Shown one piece after another: positions 8,630 to 16,690 of a stretch of 64,000 bases of DNA (within the stretch, counting starts at the first letter, position 1; every line of letters begins with the position of its first letter). The notes under the pieces are model-generated. The model did not search any database, had not been told where the DNA came from, and saw only the letters and a list, made by a program, of their open reading frames with translations. The position numbers were made by a program, and so were the translations under genes. Source of the stretch: Roseomonas acroporae (lineage in GTDB: Bacteria; Pseudomonadota; Alphaproteobacteria; Acetobacterales; Acetobacteraceae); the NCBI RefSeq assembly GCF_023223525.1, contig NZ_JALPRX010000014.1:38950-102949 (forward strand). The letters run 5' to 3'.

Positions 8630-9253
8630 TCAGTCCGCGAGGTCGACCTCGTCGCGGAACGGATCGGCCGGGGTGGCGCGGCCGGCGCGCAGGGTGGCGA
8701 CGGCGGGGCGCGGGCGCGGCTCGGTCTGCCGGCGGCTGATCTCGGGCACGAGGTCCTGCAGCTCGACGAAGCTGTCGGCCTGTCGGCGCAACTCGTCGGC
8801 GATCATCGCGGGCTGCGTGCGCACGCTCGAGACCACCGTGACGCGCACGCCCTGGCGCTGCACCGCCTCGACCAGCCGGCGGAAGTCGCCGTCGCCCGAG
8901 AACAGCACGGCGTGATCGATCCGCGGGGCGAGGTCGAGCATGTCGACCGCGAGCTCGACGTCGAGGTTGCCCTTGATGCGGCGCCGGCCGGCCGCGTCGG
9001 TGAACTCCTTGGCCGGCTTGGTGACGACGGCGTAGCCGTTGTAGCCGAGCCAGTCGACCAGCGGGCGGAGCGGGGAGTACTCCTCGGTTTCCAGGATCGC
9101 CGTGTAGTAGTAGGCGCGCACGAGGTAGCCGTGCTGGCCGAAGAAGGCGAGAAGGTTCTTGTAGTCCACGTCGAAGCCGAGGGTGCGCGACGCCGCGTAG
9201 AGGTTGGCGCCGTCGATGAAGAGTGCGATCCGCTCGCTGGGGAAAGGTTCCAA
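8630..9253 (-). CDS. NYN domain (LabA-like) RNase-fold protein
   Basis: About 207 residues from a TTG start at 9253 (reads M-E-P-F-P-S-E-R-I-A). An in-frame ATG at 9385 would add 44 non-conserved-looking residues and overlap the 5' end of the divergent folK, so the shorter form is preferred. NYN signatures: ALFIDGANLYAASRTLG with the first metal-binding Asp, KGNLDVELAVDMLDLAP, and LFSGDGDFRRLVEAVQRQGVRV with the acidic pair. Members are PIN-like nucleases acting on RNA; the target is unknown. The C-terminus is a short Arg/Pro-rich tail. Confidence 0.82.
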   Translation of the reverse strand: MEPFPSERIALFIDGANLYAASRTLGFDVDYKNLLAFFGQHGYLVRAYYYTAILETEEYSPLRPLVDWLGYNGYAVVTKPAKEFTDAAGRRRIKGNLDVELAVDMLDLAPRIDHAVLFSGDGDFRRLVEAVQRQGVRVTVVSSVRTQPAMIADELRRQADSFVELQDLVPEISRRQTEPRPRPAVATLRAGRATPADPFRDEVDLAD

Positions 9254-9359
9254 GGTCGATGCTTTCGAGGATGCGGGGCGGGGCTGCCGCCGGGGAAGCG
9301 TGTGCGGCCGGCCCGGGTGATTGGGCCATGCCGCGGTTACGGAGTCGTGAGCGGCGCCG

Positions 9360-9854
9360 ATGATCCTTGTCGGGATCGGCGGCAACCTGCCGGACGCCTC
9401 GGGGACGCCGCCGCTGGTGATCGGTCGGCGCGCCGTCGAGGCACTGGGTGCCCTGCCTGGCCTGCGCCTGGCGGCGGTGTCCGGCTGGTATGCCAGCGAC
9501 CCGGTGCCGCCGCAGCCGGGGTCGCCGCCCTACGTCAACGCCGTCGCCCGCCTGGAAGGCCGGGCGGGCGCGGAGCCGCTGCTCGCGTCGCTGCAGGCGA
9601 TCGAGGCCGCGGCGGGCCGCACGCGCCCCTATCGCAACGCGCCGCGCACGCTGGACCTCGACCTTATAGACCTCGACGGGCTGGTGCGCGATGCCCCGGA
9701 TCCGATCCTTCCGCATCCGCGCGCCGCGCTTCGCGCCTTCGTGTTGCTGCCGCTGGCCGAGGTCGCGCCCGGCTGGCGGCACCCGCGCACCGGCGAATCC
9801 GTCTCCGCGCTGATCGCCGCCCTGCCGCCCCAGGTCATCCGCCGGCTGGCGTGA
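9360..9854 (+). CDS. folK: 2-amino-4-hydroxy-6-hydroxymethyldihydropteridine pyrophosphokinase
   Basis: 164 residues, usual length. Transfers pyrophosphate from ATP to the pterin in folate synthesis. The start MILVGIGGNLP is the canonical first strand and loop. SGWYASDPVPPQPGSPPYVN and the signature RNAPRTLDLDLIDLDG (metal-binding Asp pair) are present, followed by LPHPRAALRAFVLLPLAEV. Divergent from the NYN gene with about 107 bp between starts when the TTG start is used. No other folate genes are nearby. Confidence 0.96.
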   Translation: MILVGIGGNLPDASGTPPLVIGRRAVEALGALPGLRLAAVSGWYASDPVPPQPGSPPYVNAVARLEGRAGAEPLLASLQAIEAAAGRTRPYRNAPRTLDLDLIDLDGLVRDAPDPILPHPRAALRAFVLLPLAEVAPGWRHPRTGESVSALIAALPPQVIRRLA

Positions 9855-9938
9855 CGGGGCGCCGGGGCGTGGCGCGGCCATGGCCGGCGCAGGGCGGGGG
9901 CGGGAGCAGGGATGGAAGAGAGGACGGCCATGCCGCGC

Positions 9939-9967
9939 TTGCGAAATCCGACCACGGTGGCTATCTG
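9939..9967 (+). promoter_or_regulatory. candidate promoter for rpoZ-rsh
   Basis: TTGCGA at 9939-9944 and TATCTG at 9962-9967 are separated by 17 bases, about 90 bp upstream of rpoZ, in the least GC-rich part of the folK-rpoZ gap. A sigma70-like pair by eye only. Confidence 0.35.
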
Positions 9968-10055
9968 AGGGTTTGCACAGCGAACCGGCAGAGGCGGCGG
10001 CTGCCAGTCACCTGGCCGCTGCCGCGATCGCAACACCAGGCATATCGGATCCGTC

Positions 10056-10457
10056 ATGGCGCGCGTGACAGTCGAGGACTGCATCCTCAAGGTACCCAAC
10101 CGCTTCGATCTCGTCCTCTACGCGGCCCAGCGCGCGCGCAACATCAGCCGCGGCGAGGAGATCACCCTCGACCGCGACAACGACAAGAATCCGGTGGTCG
10201 CGCTGCGCGAGATCGCCGAGTCGAAGGTCGAGCTGTCGGCGCTGGAGGCCGACATCATCAAGTCGCTGCAGCGCGCCCCGGAGCCGGAGCCGGCCGAGGA
10301 GGAGGTGCTGGACCTGATCGCCACCGACGAGAACATCTTCGGCGTGATGGATGTCAGCGAGGAGCCGGCCATCGAGGGCGCCGGCCTCGAGGACATGTCG
10401 CCCGAGGACCTGGAGGCGGCGATCGCCGCCGAGCTGGGCGGCGGCTCGCGCCGCTGA
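10056..10457 (+). CDS. rpoZ: DNA-directed RNA polymerase omega subunit
   Basis: 133 residues. Starts [23 protein letters not shown], the conserved omega N-terminus, followed by [30 protein letters not shown], which wraps the beta-prime C-terminus. The C-terminal half (after about residue 75) is acidic and variable, as in other alphaproteobacteria. Only 23 bp separate it from rsh, the (p)ppGpp enzyme; omega forms part of a ppGpp-binding site on RNA polymerase in E. coli, so effector synthesis and target subunit are encoded together here. Confidence 0.97.
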   Translation: MARVTVEDCILKVPNRFDLVLYAAQRARNISRGEEITLDRDNDKNPVVALREIAESKVELSALEADIIKSLQRAPEPEPAEEEVLDLIATDENIFGVMDVSEEPAIEGAGLEDMSPEDLEAAIAAELGGGSRR

Positions 10458-10480
10458 GGGAGGCGGCCCGAGGGGGTGGC

Positions 10481-12964
10481 ATGAGCGCGCGCGCGGCCGG
10501 AGCGGAGGACGCACCGTCGCCACGCGCGCCCGAGGGCGTCGCGGCGGCCGACCGCAAGGGCACGGCCGGGCGGTCGGTCGGTCGGGGCATGCCCGCCCAG
10601 GACATGCCCGCCCGGGACATGGCGGACCCGGCCCTGTCGCGGCGGGCGGGTGACGCGGCCGCCGCGGGCGGCCAGCCCGCCGCCGGGGCCGCCCCCGTCC
10701 CGCGCCGGGTGCCCGTGGCCGAGCTGGCGCGGGCCCTGGCCGCGAAGGTCGCGACCTACGACCCCAAGGCCGACACCGAGGCGATCGAGCGCGCGGCGGC
10801 GCTCGCCGACGAGGCGCACGGCGCGCAGAGCCGGGACAACGGCGACCCCTACATCACCCACCCGCTCGCCGTGGCCGAGCTGCTGGCCGGCTACCGGCTG
10901 GACGCGGGCACCATCGTCACCGCGCTGCTGCACGACACGGTGGAGGACACCGGCCTCAGGCTCGCCGACATCGAGAAGGGCTTCGGGCGCGAGGTGGCGC
11001 GCCTCGTGGACGGCGTCACCAAGCTGACCCGTCTGGAGGTGCAGTCGGAGCGCACCAAGCAGGCCGAGAACTTCCGCAAGCTGGTGCTGGCGATGAGCGA
11101 GGACATCCGCGTCCTGCTCGTCAAGCTCGCCGACCGGCTGCACAACATGCGCACGCTGCACTACATCGGCAAGCCGGAGCGCCGGCAGCGCATCGCGCGC
11201 GAGACGATGGACATCTACGCGCCCCTGGCCGAGCGCATCGGCATGGACGCGGTCAAGACCGAGCTGGAGACGCTCGCCTTCCGCGAATTGCAGCCCGAGG
11301 CGTGGCAGACCATCAGCGCGCGGCTCGGCTACCTGCGCGGCCAGGGGGCGGACCTGATCGACGAGATCGGCGCCGACATCCAGCGCGTGCTGGCCGAGCA
11401 GGGCGTGCCGGTGATCGAGGTGAGCGGGCGGGAGAAGTCGCCCTACTCGATCTGGCTGAAGATGCACCAGAAGAACGTGGCGTTCGAGCAGCTCTCGGAC
11501 ATCATGGCCTTCCGCGTGCTGGTGCCGGACAAGGGCGACTGCTACGCGGCGCTGGGCGCGATCCACTCCGCCTACCGCGTGGTGCCGGGGCGCTTCAAGG
11601 ACTACATCTCGACGCCCAAGACCAACGGCTACCAGAGCCTGCACACGGGCGTGACCGTGCCCGCGCGCCGGCACGCCAAGATCGAGGTGCAGATACGCAC
11701 CGTCGAGATGCACGAGGTGGCCGAGTTCGGCGTGGCGGCGCACTGGATCTACAAGCAGGGCCCCGAGGGCGTCGTCTCCTCCAGGCGCGACCGCCGCCGC
11801 TACCCCTGGGTGCGCGACCTGCTGGAGATCCTCGATTCCGCCGCCGAGCCGCAGGAATTCCTGGAGCACACCAAGCTCGAGCTGCACCGCGACCAGGTGT
11901 TCTGCTTCACGCCGAAGGGCGACCTGATCGCCCTGCCGCGCGGCGCGACGCCGGTGGACTTCGCCTACCAGGTGCATTCCCAGGTCGGCGACACCTGCGT
12001 CGGCGCCAAGATCAACGGCCGCATCATGCCGCTCCGGCACGCGCTGGAGAACGGCGACCAGGTCGAGATCATCACCGCGCGCGGCGGCACGCCGAACCCG
12101 CAATGGGAACGCTTCGTCGTCACCGGCAAGGCGCGGGCGCGCATCCGCCGCTTCGTGCACGCCCGCCTGCGGCAGGAGCAGCAGGAGAGCGGCCGCGCGG
12201 CGCTGGCCAAGGCGTTCCGCCAGGAGGGGCTCGACTTCTCCGAGAAGCTGGTGGAGCCGGCGCTGAAGGCGCTGAAGCAGCCGGACTTCGAGACGCTCTG
12301 CGTCGCGGTCGGTGCCGGCACCATCGCCGGCAAGGACGTGGTGCACGCGGTCTATCCCGAGCTGCGCACGCCGCCGCGCTCGATCGACACGCTGCCCATG
12401 GCGCGCTCGCGCGGGCGGGTGGCGAGCGGGCTCGCCGGCGGGCGCTTCGAGACGGAGCGGGTGGAGCCGGCGCAGCGCAGCGCCGGCAAGGCGCGCGGCG
12501 CGCCGATCACCGGCGTCGTCGCCGGCATGCCGGTGCACTATGCCGGCTGCTGCCACCCGCTGCCGGGCGAGCGCATCGTCGGCATCGTCAGCACCGGCAA
12601 GGGCGTGGTGGTGCATGCCGCCGACTGCCGGACCCTGGCGAGCTTCGCCGCGACGCCCGAGCGCTTCCTCGACGTGGACTGGGAGGAGGAGGCGGGCGCC
12701 AGGCCCTCGGCGGCGCTCGGCACCGGGCATGTCGGGCGGATCTCGGTGGTGGCGGCGAACGATCCGAACGTCCTCGCGACCCTCGCCAACGCGGTGAGCA
12801 AGCAGGACGGCACGATCAGCAACATCCGCATCCTGCACCGCGCCACCGACTACTGCGAGGTGCAGGTGGACGTGGAGGTGACCGATGTGCGCCACCTCTC
12901 CAACATCATCGCCGGGCTGCGCGCCTGCCAGGGCGTGACGCAGGTCGAGCGGGCGCATGGCTGA
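10481..12964 (+). CDS. rsh: bifunctional (p)ppGpp synthetase/hydrolase (Rsh/SpoT)
   Basis: 827 residues, versus roughly 720-750 for relatives; the excess is an N-terminal Ala/Pro/Arg/Met-rich extension of about 85 residues before the conserved VPVAELARALAAKVATYDP. Hydrolase domain: HPLAVAELLAGYRLDAGT and LLHDTVEDT (HD at about 151-152). Synthetase: SGREKSPYSIWLKM, FRVLVPDKGDCYAALG, STPKTNGYQSLHTGV and VQIRTVEMHEVAEFG, all intact, so both activities are expected. Then a TGS domain (FTPKGDLIALPRGATPVDFAY) and a C-terminal ACT domain. The ATG at 10481 has a gagggggt stretch upstream; a later start would remove the extension and cannot be excluded. Confidence 0.95.
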   Translation: MSARAAGAEDAPSPRAPEGVAAADRKGTAGRSVGRGMPAQDMPARDMADPALSRRAGDAAAAGGQPAAGAAPVPRRVPVAELARALAAKVATYDPKADTEAIERAAALADEAHGAQSRDNGDPYITHPLAVAELLAGYRLDAGTIVTALLHDTVEDTGLRLADIEKGFGREVARLVDGVTKLTRLEVQSERTKQAENFRKLVLAMSEDIRVLLVKLADRLHNMRTLHYIGKPERRQRIARETMDIYAPLAERIGMDAVKTELETLAFRELQPEAWQTISARLGYLRGQGADLIDEIGADIQRVLAEQGVPVIEVSGREKSPYSIWLKMHQKNVAFEQLSDIMAFRVLVPDKGDCYAALGAIHSAYRVVPGRFKDYISTPKTNGYQSLHTGVTVPARRHAKIEVQIRTVEMHEVAEFGVAAHWIYKQGPEGVVSSRRDRRRYPWVRDLLEILDSAAEPQEFLEHTKLELHRDQVFCFTPKGDLIALPRGATPVDFAYQVHSQVGDTCVGAKINGRIMPLRHALENGDQVEIITARGGTPNPQWERFVVTGKARARIRRFVHARLRQEQQESGRAALAKAFRQEGLDFSEKLVEPALKALKQPDFETLCVAVGAGTIAGKDVVHAVYPELRTPPRSIDTLPMARSRGRVASGLAGGRFETERVEPAQRSAGKARGAPITGVVAGMPVHYAGCCHPLPGERIVGIVSTGKGVVVHAADCRTLASFAATPERFLDVDWEEEAGARPSAALGTGHVGRISVVAANDPNVLATLANAVSKQDGTISNIRILHRATDYCEVQVDVEVTDVRHLSNIIAGLRACQGVTQVERAHG

Positions 12965-13006
12965 CGCCGCGGCCCGGCCCGGACACCCAGCAGCGGAGCG
13001 GCGGCG

Positions 13007-13414
13007 TTGATCATCGGCCTGGGCTCGGACATCGTCGACATACGGCGCATCGAGCGCACCATCGAGCGGCACGGCGAGCGCTTCATCGAGCGCATCTTCA
13101 CGCCCCTGGAGCGGGCCAAGGCGGAGCGGCGCACCGAGAAGCTGCGCGCCGCCACCTACGCCAAGCGCTTCGCCGCCAAGGAGGCGGCGTCCAAGGCGCT
13201 CGGCACGGGGTTCAGCGACGGGGTGTTCTGGCGCGACCTCGGCGTGGTCAACCTCTCCACCGGGCAGCCGACGCTGCGGCTGACCGGGGGCGCCGCCGCG
13301 CGCCTCGCCGCCATCACCCCGGCCGGGCACGGCGCCAGCGTCGCGCTGACCATGACCGACGAATATCCCTACGCCCAGGCGCTGGTCATCATCTCCGCCG
13401 TCCGCCTTCCTTGA
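13007..13414 (+). CDS. acpS: holo-[acyl-carrier-protein] synthase
   Basis: 135 residues from a TTG start at 13007 with gcggagcggcgg before it. Transfers 4'-phosphopantetheine from CoA to acyl carrier protein. [26 protein letters not shown] holds the metal-binding Asp, and [18 protein letters not shown] is the second signature. In many alphaproteobacteria pdxJ lies between rsh and acpS; here it is absent. The stop TGA sits inside a TTGACA hexamer that may serve lepB. Confidence 0.95.
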   Translation: MIIGLGSDIVDIRRIERTIERHGERFIERIFTPLERAKAERRTEKLRAATYAKRFAAKEAASKALGTGFSDGVFWRDLGVVNLSTGQPTLRLTGGAAARLAAITPAGHGASVALTMTDEYPYAQALVIISAVRLP

Positions 13415-13440
13415 CAGGGGGGCGGGCGCGTAGGCCATAT
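13411..13440 (+). promoter_or_regulatory. candidate promoter for lepB-rnc-era
   Basis: A perfect TTGACA (13411-13416) overlaps the acpS stop codon; CCATAT (13435-13440) follows after 18 bases. It lies about 155 bp upstream of lepB. The -10 is only a partial match. Confidence 0.4.
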
Positions 13441-13593
13441 CCGCCGCCCGGCCTCCTGCCGCACCCGCAACGGTGCCCGTGACGCCGGACCGGCGGCGCC
13501 GGGTGCCGTCGCCCGATGACTGTCGTCCGGAGCCGGGCATGCCCGGCTCCCGTCCCTGAGAAGCGCCGCACCATGCCCGTAGCGAGTTCCCGT

Positions 13594-14349
13594 ATGGCAA
13601 AGAAAGGTTCCGGCGGCTGGGTGGAGAGCGGCAAGACCATTCTCTATGCCGCGCTGATCGCCGTCGGCATCCGCACCGTGGCCTTCGAGCCGTTCAACAT
13701 CCCCTCCGGCAGCATGATCCCGACCCTGCTGGTGGGCGACTACCTGTTCGTCTCGAAATTCTCCTACGGCTATTCCCGCCACTCGCTGCCCTTCAGCCCC
13801 AACCTGTTCTCGGGACGGATCTTCGGCCGGCTGCCGGACCGGGGGGACGTGGCCGTGTTCAAGCTGCCCTCGGACAACAGCACCGACTACATCAAGCGCA
13901 TCGTCGGCCTGCCCGGCGACCGCATCCAGATGCGGGGCGGCATCCTCTACGTCAACGGCGCCGCCGTGCAGCGGGCGCTGGTCGGTCCCTTCGTCGTCGA
14001 GGGCGACGGGCCGCGCATGACGGTGCGCGAGTACCGCGAGACGCTGCCGCCCTCGTCGGGCATGGCGCAGGGGCGCTCGCACAGCATCCTGGAGGCCTCC
14101 GACGACGGCCCCTTCGACAACACGCAGGAATTCCGCGTGCCCGAGGGACACGTCTTCGCCATGGGCGACAACCGCGACAACAGCCTGGACAGCCGGGCGA
14201 TGAACCATGTCGGCTTCGTTCCGTTGGAGAACCTCGTCGGGCGGGCCGAATTCATCTTCTTCTCGGTGGACGGGTCCGCCGCCTGGTGGGAAGTCTGGGC
14301 ATGGCCCTTCGCGATACGCTGGAACCGCCTGTTCTCGGGCGTCCGCTAG
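13594..14349 (+). CDS. lepB: signal peptidase I
   Basis: 251 residues from MAKKGSGGW at 13594; an in-frame ATG at 13573 would add seven residues and is a close alternative. A single N-terminal membrane anchor (ILYAALIAVGIRTVAF) leads to box B NIPSGSMIPTLLVGDY with the catalytic Ser (residue 40). The general-base Lys is in TDYIKRIVGLPGDR (residue 101), and the C-terminal box is FAMGDNRDNSLDSR. Cleaves signal peptides at the inner membrane. Heads the conserved lepB-rnc-era cluster. Confidence 0.96.
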   Translation: MAKKGSGGWVESGKTILYAALIAVGIRTVAFEPFNIPSGSMIPTLLVGDYLFVSKFSYGYSRHSLPFSPNLFSGRIFGRLPDRGDVAVFKLPSDNSTDYIKRIVGLPGDRIQMRGGILYVNGAAVQRALVGPFVVEGDGPRMTVREYRETLPPSSGMAQGRSHSILEASDDGPFDNTQEFRVPEGHVFAMGDNRDNSLDSRAMNHVGFVPLENLVGRAEFIFFSVDGSAAWWEVWAWPFAIRWNRLFSGVR

Positions 14350-14455
14350 GGCGGACCGCAGTCCGACCGGGACTGCGGCCCGCTCCGGCGCGCTGTTTTC
14401 GGAGCCGCTGCATGCCTTCGGGCGTATCCACCCGCCGGCGATCCGCTCCGGCCGG
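14349..14455 (+). repeat. dispersed intergenic element (copy B)
   Basis: Starts at the lepB stop. An inverted repeat ccgcagtcc-gacc-gggactgcgg is followed by cgctgttttcggagccgctgcatgccttcgggcgta and the tail cacccgccggcgatccgctcc. It matches copy A (7513) and copy C (22000) in order and sequence. It sits inside the lepB-rnc gap, so it is probably transcribed in the operon mRNA. Confidence 0.65.
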
Positions 14456-14524
14456 CGGCCGGAGCGGGATGCGGATGGCCGCGCGGGCCCGTGCCCGGCG
14501 GGCCACGGCGCGGGAGCGCGTGGC

Positions 14525-15289
14525 GTGACCGGGGGCGTGGCCGGGGCCACGAACGGCGTCGCGGCGCGCGCCGCCGTGGCGATGGGCGAGTTCGCCGAGC
14601 GGCTCGGCCACCGTTTCGCCGATCCGGAATTGCTGGCCCGGGCGCTGACCCACCGCTCGGCGGCCGACCCCAAGCGCGGGCAGCTCGATTCCAACGAGCG
14701 GCTGGAATTCCTGGGCGACCGGGTGCTGGCGCTGCTGATCGCCGAATGGCTGACGGAACGCTTCCCGGCCGAGCGCGAGGGCGACCTCGGCAAGCGGCTC
14801 GGCGTGCTGGTGGCGCGCGAGGCGCTGTGCCGGGTGGCGGAATCGATCGGGCTCGGCGCGGTGCTGGTGGTGCCGCCCTCCGAGGGGCGGGCGGGGCTGC
14901 GCGAGCGGGCCAACGTGCTGGCCGACGCGGTGGAGGCGCTGCTCGGCGCGCTCTACCTCGATGGCGGGCTGCCGGCGGCGCGGGCGTTGGTGCGGCGGGA
15001 ATGGGGGCGGCTGATCGAGGCCGACACGGCGCCGCCCATGTCGGCCAAGAGCCGGCTGCAGGAATGGCTGCTCGGGCGTGGCCTCGGCCTGCCGGCCTAT
15101 CGGCTGGTGCGGATGACCGGACCCTCGCACCAGCCGGTCTTCGTGGTGGCGGTGACGGCGGCGGGAAGGGAGGCCGAGGGCGTGGGGGATTCGAAGCGGG
15201 CGGCCGAGCAGGCCGCGGCGGAGGCCTGGCTGACGGCCGGGCCGCCGGCGGGACCGTCGGCGGGGCAGCCGCCGGGCGGTGCGGCATGA
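14525..15289 (+). CDS. rnc: ribonuclease III
   Basis: 254 residues from a GTG start at 14525, which has GGAG eight bases upstream; an ATG at 14582 would give 235 residues. Cuts double-stranded RNA (rRNA precursors, structured mRNAs). Catalytic signature NERLEFLGDRVLALLIAEWL, then the second acidic motif ADAVEALLGALYLDGG, and a C-terminal dsRNA-binding domain (SAKSRLQEWLLGRGLGLPAY to GDSKRAAEQAAAEAWL). Its stop overlaps the era start (ATGA). The upstream intergenic hairpin element could itself be a substrate; that is speculation. Confidence 0.96.
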   Translation: MTGGVAGATNGVAARAAVAMGEFAERLGHRFADPELLARALTHRSAADPKRGQLDSNERLEFLGDRVLALLIAEWLTERFPAEREGDLGKRLGVLVAREALCRVAESIGLGAVLVVPPSEGRAGLRERANVLADAVEALLGALYLDGGLPAARALVRREWGRLIEADTAPPMSAKSRLQEWLLGRGLGLPAYRLVRMTGPSHQPVFVVAVTAAGREAEGVGDSKRAAEQAAAEAWLTAGPPAGPSAGQPPGGAA

Positions 15290-16254
15290 GCGGACCCGGG
15301 GCGGAGGAGCGCGAGGAAGACGGGGGCGAGGGCCGGGAAGCGGCCGCCGCCGAGGGCCGCGCCGCGACGCGCTGCGGGCTGATCGCCGTGGTGGGCGCGC
15401 CGAACGCGGGCAAGTCGACGCTGGTGAACCAGCTCGCCGGCACCAAGGTGACGATCGTCTCGCCCAAGCCGCAGACCACGCGCATGCGCATCCGCGCCGT
15501 GGTGATGGAGGGCGAGGCGCAGCTCGTGCTGGTGGACACGCCCGGCATCTTCCAGCCGCGCCGCCGCCTGGACCGCGCCATGGTGGGCGCGGCCTGGGGC
15601 GGGGCGGTGGATGCCGACGTGGTGCTGCTGATCGTGGACGCGCGGGCCGGGCTGACGGACGCCGTGCGCGGCATCGTCGAGAAGCTCGCCCAGGTCAGGC
15701 AGCCCTGCCTGCTGGCGCTCAACAAGACCGACCTGATCGACCCGCCGCGCCTGCTGCCGCTCTCGGCCGAGCTGAACGGGATGCGCGACTTCCGCGAGAC
15801 CTTCATGATCTCGGCCGAGAAGGGCCGGGGGCTCGACCGGCTGAAGGCGGCGCTGGCCGCGATGGTGCCGCCCGGCCCCTGGCTGTTCCCCGAGGACGAG
15901 CTTTCCGACCTGCCCAACCGCATGCTGGCGGCCGAGATCGTGCGCGAGCAGATCCTGCGCCAGACGCACGAGGAGGTGCCGCACCACGCCTCGGTGGAGA
16001 CCGAGCAGTGGACGGAGCGCAAGGATGGCAGCGTGCGGATCGACGCCACGATCTACGTCGCGCGGCCGACGCAGAAGGCGATCCTGATCGGCGACAACGG
16101 CTCGCGGATCAAGGAGATCGGCCGGCGGGCGCGCGGCGAGCTGGAGAAGCTGCTGGAGCGGCGCGTGCACCTGTTCCTCAACGTGAAGGACCGCCCGGGC
16201 TGGGACGAGGAGCGGGCGCGCATCCGGGCGATCGGGCTGGAGGATCTGGGCTGA
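15286..16254 (+). CDS. era: GTPase Era
   Basis: 322 residues. Ribosome-assembly GTPase that binds the 3' end of 16S rRNA. G1 GAPNAGKST (37-45), G2 region PKPQTTRMRIR, G3 DTPGIF, G4 NKTD, G5 SAEKG. The C-terminal KH domain has IYVARPTQKAILIGDNGSRI and ends with VKDRPGWDEERARIRAIGLE. An acidic/Ala-rich N-terminal extension of about 27 residues precedes the first strand. ATGA overlap with rnc indicates translational coupling. Confidence 0.97.
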   Translation: MSGPGAEEREEDGGEGREAAAAEGRAATRCGLIAVVGAPNAGKSTLVNQLAGTKVTIVSPKPQTTRMRIRAVVMEGEAQLVLVDTPGIFQPRRRLDRAMVGAAWGGAVDADVVLLIVDARAGLTDAVRGIVEKLAQVRQPCLLALNKTDLIDPPRLLPLSAELNGMRDFRETFMISAEKGRGLDRLKAALAAMVPPGPWLFPEDELSDLPNRMLAAEIVREQILRQTHEEVPHHASVETEQWTERKDGSVRIDATIYVARPTQKAILIGDNGSRIKEIGRRARGELEKLLERRVHLFLNVKDRPGWDEERARIRAIGLEDLG

Positions 16255-16265
16255 CCGACCACCCG

Positions 16266-16336
16266 GCCCTTCGCATGGCCCCAGTCTTTCGCATGGCCCA
16301 ACCCTTCATGGCCCAGCCCTTCGCATGGCTGAGACG
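16266..16336. repeat. short degenerate tandem repeat downstream of era
   Basis: Four imperfect copies of (c)ttcgcatggccca, spaced 15-20 bp, directly follow the era stop. No hairpin is obvious. Function unknown. Confidence 0.5.
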
Positions 16337-16437
16337 ATGACGGAGAATGGTTCGGCGGGTGGATCGACCTTGCGTTGTGCGGCGCAGCATCCGAAATTGC
16401 CGGGAGTTCGGGGAGGAACAGGGATCGGAGTCCTCCC

Positions 16438-16560
16438 ATGCTCGTCACCTTCCATCTCGGCACCCTTGCCCTGCTGCTGGCCGTGAACGCCCTCGCCCGT
16501 CGGACCGAGCGTGGCGGCGACGTGCTGCGCGACATGCAGGAAGGTCCACTCACCGTCTGA
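16438..16560 (+). CDS. putative 40-residue membrane peptide
   Basis: A short frame from an ATG at 16438 with GGAG seven bases upstream. It encodes one hydrophobic segment (FHLGTLALLLAVNALA) followed by a charged tail (RRTERGGDVLRDMQEGPLTV), the layout of a single-span small membrane protein with a cytosolic C-terminus. No family is recognised. The good ribosome-binding site and clean topology favour it; its size and lack of a known homologue count against it. A TCC-NNN-TTGGA repeat begins 18 bp after its stop. Confidence 0.38.
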   Translation: MLVTFHLGTLALLLAVNALARRTERGGDVLRDMQEGPLTV

Positions 16561-16578
16561 GCCTTCCCGGCGCTGCCG

Positions 16579-16678
16579 TCCGGATTGGACGGCGCGAAGG
16601 GGCCCCGGCATTGGCTGCCCGGAAGCCTGTCCATATTGGACTACAAGGATCCGCCATGCTAGATCCGTCCAGATTGGA
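16579..16678 (+). promoter_or_regulatory. three operator-like repeats upstream of the DUF2786/HTH gene
   Basis: TCCGGATTGGA (16579-16589), TCCATATTGGA (16630-16640) and TCCAGATTGGA (16668-16678) share the form TCC-R-NAT-TGGA, a near-palindrome; the middle copy has perfect TCCA/TGGA arms. Centres are 51 and 38 bp apart. The last ends 12 bp before the ATG of the downstream gene, where binding would block translation initiation or transcription. Autoregulation by the HTH protein is an inference. Confidence 0.5.
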
Positions 16679-16690
16679 TGGGCGGATGGC

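Noticed and set aside
13007..13009. acpS considered to start at a downstream ATG because 13007 is TTG
   Set aside because: The TTG begins exactly at the conserved [12 protein letters not shown]; any later start would remove the metal-binding Asp.
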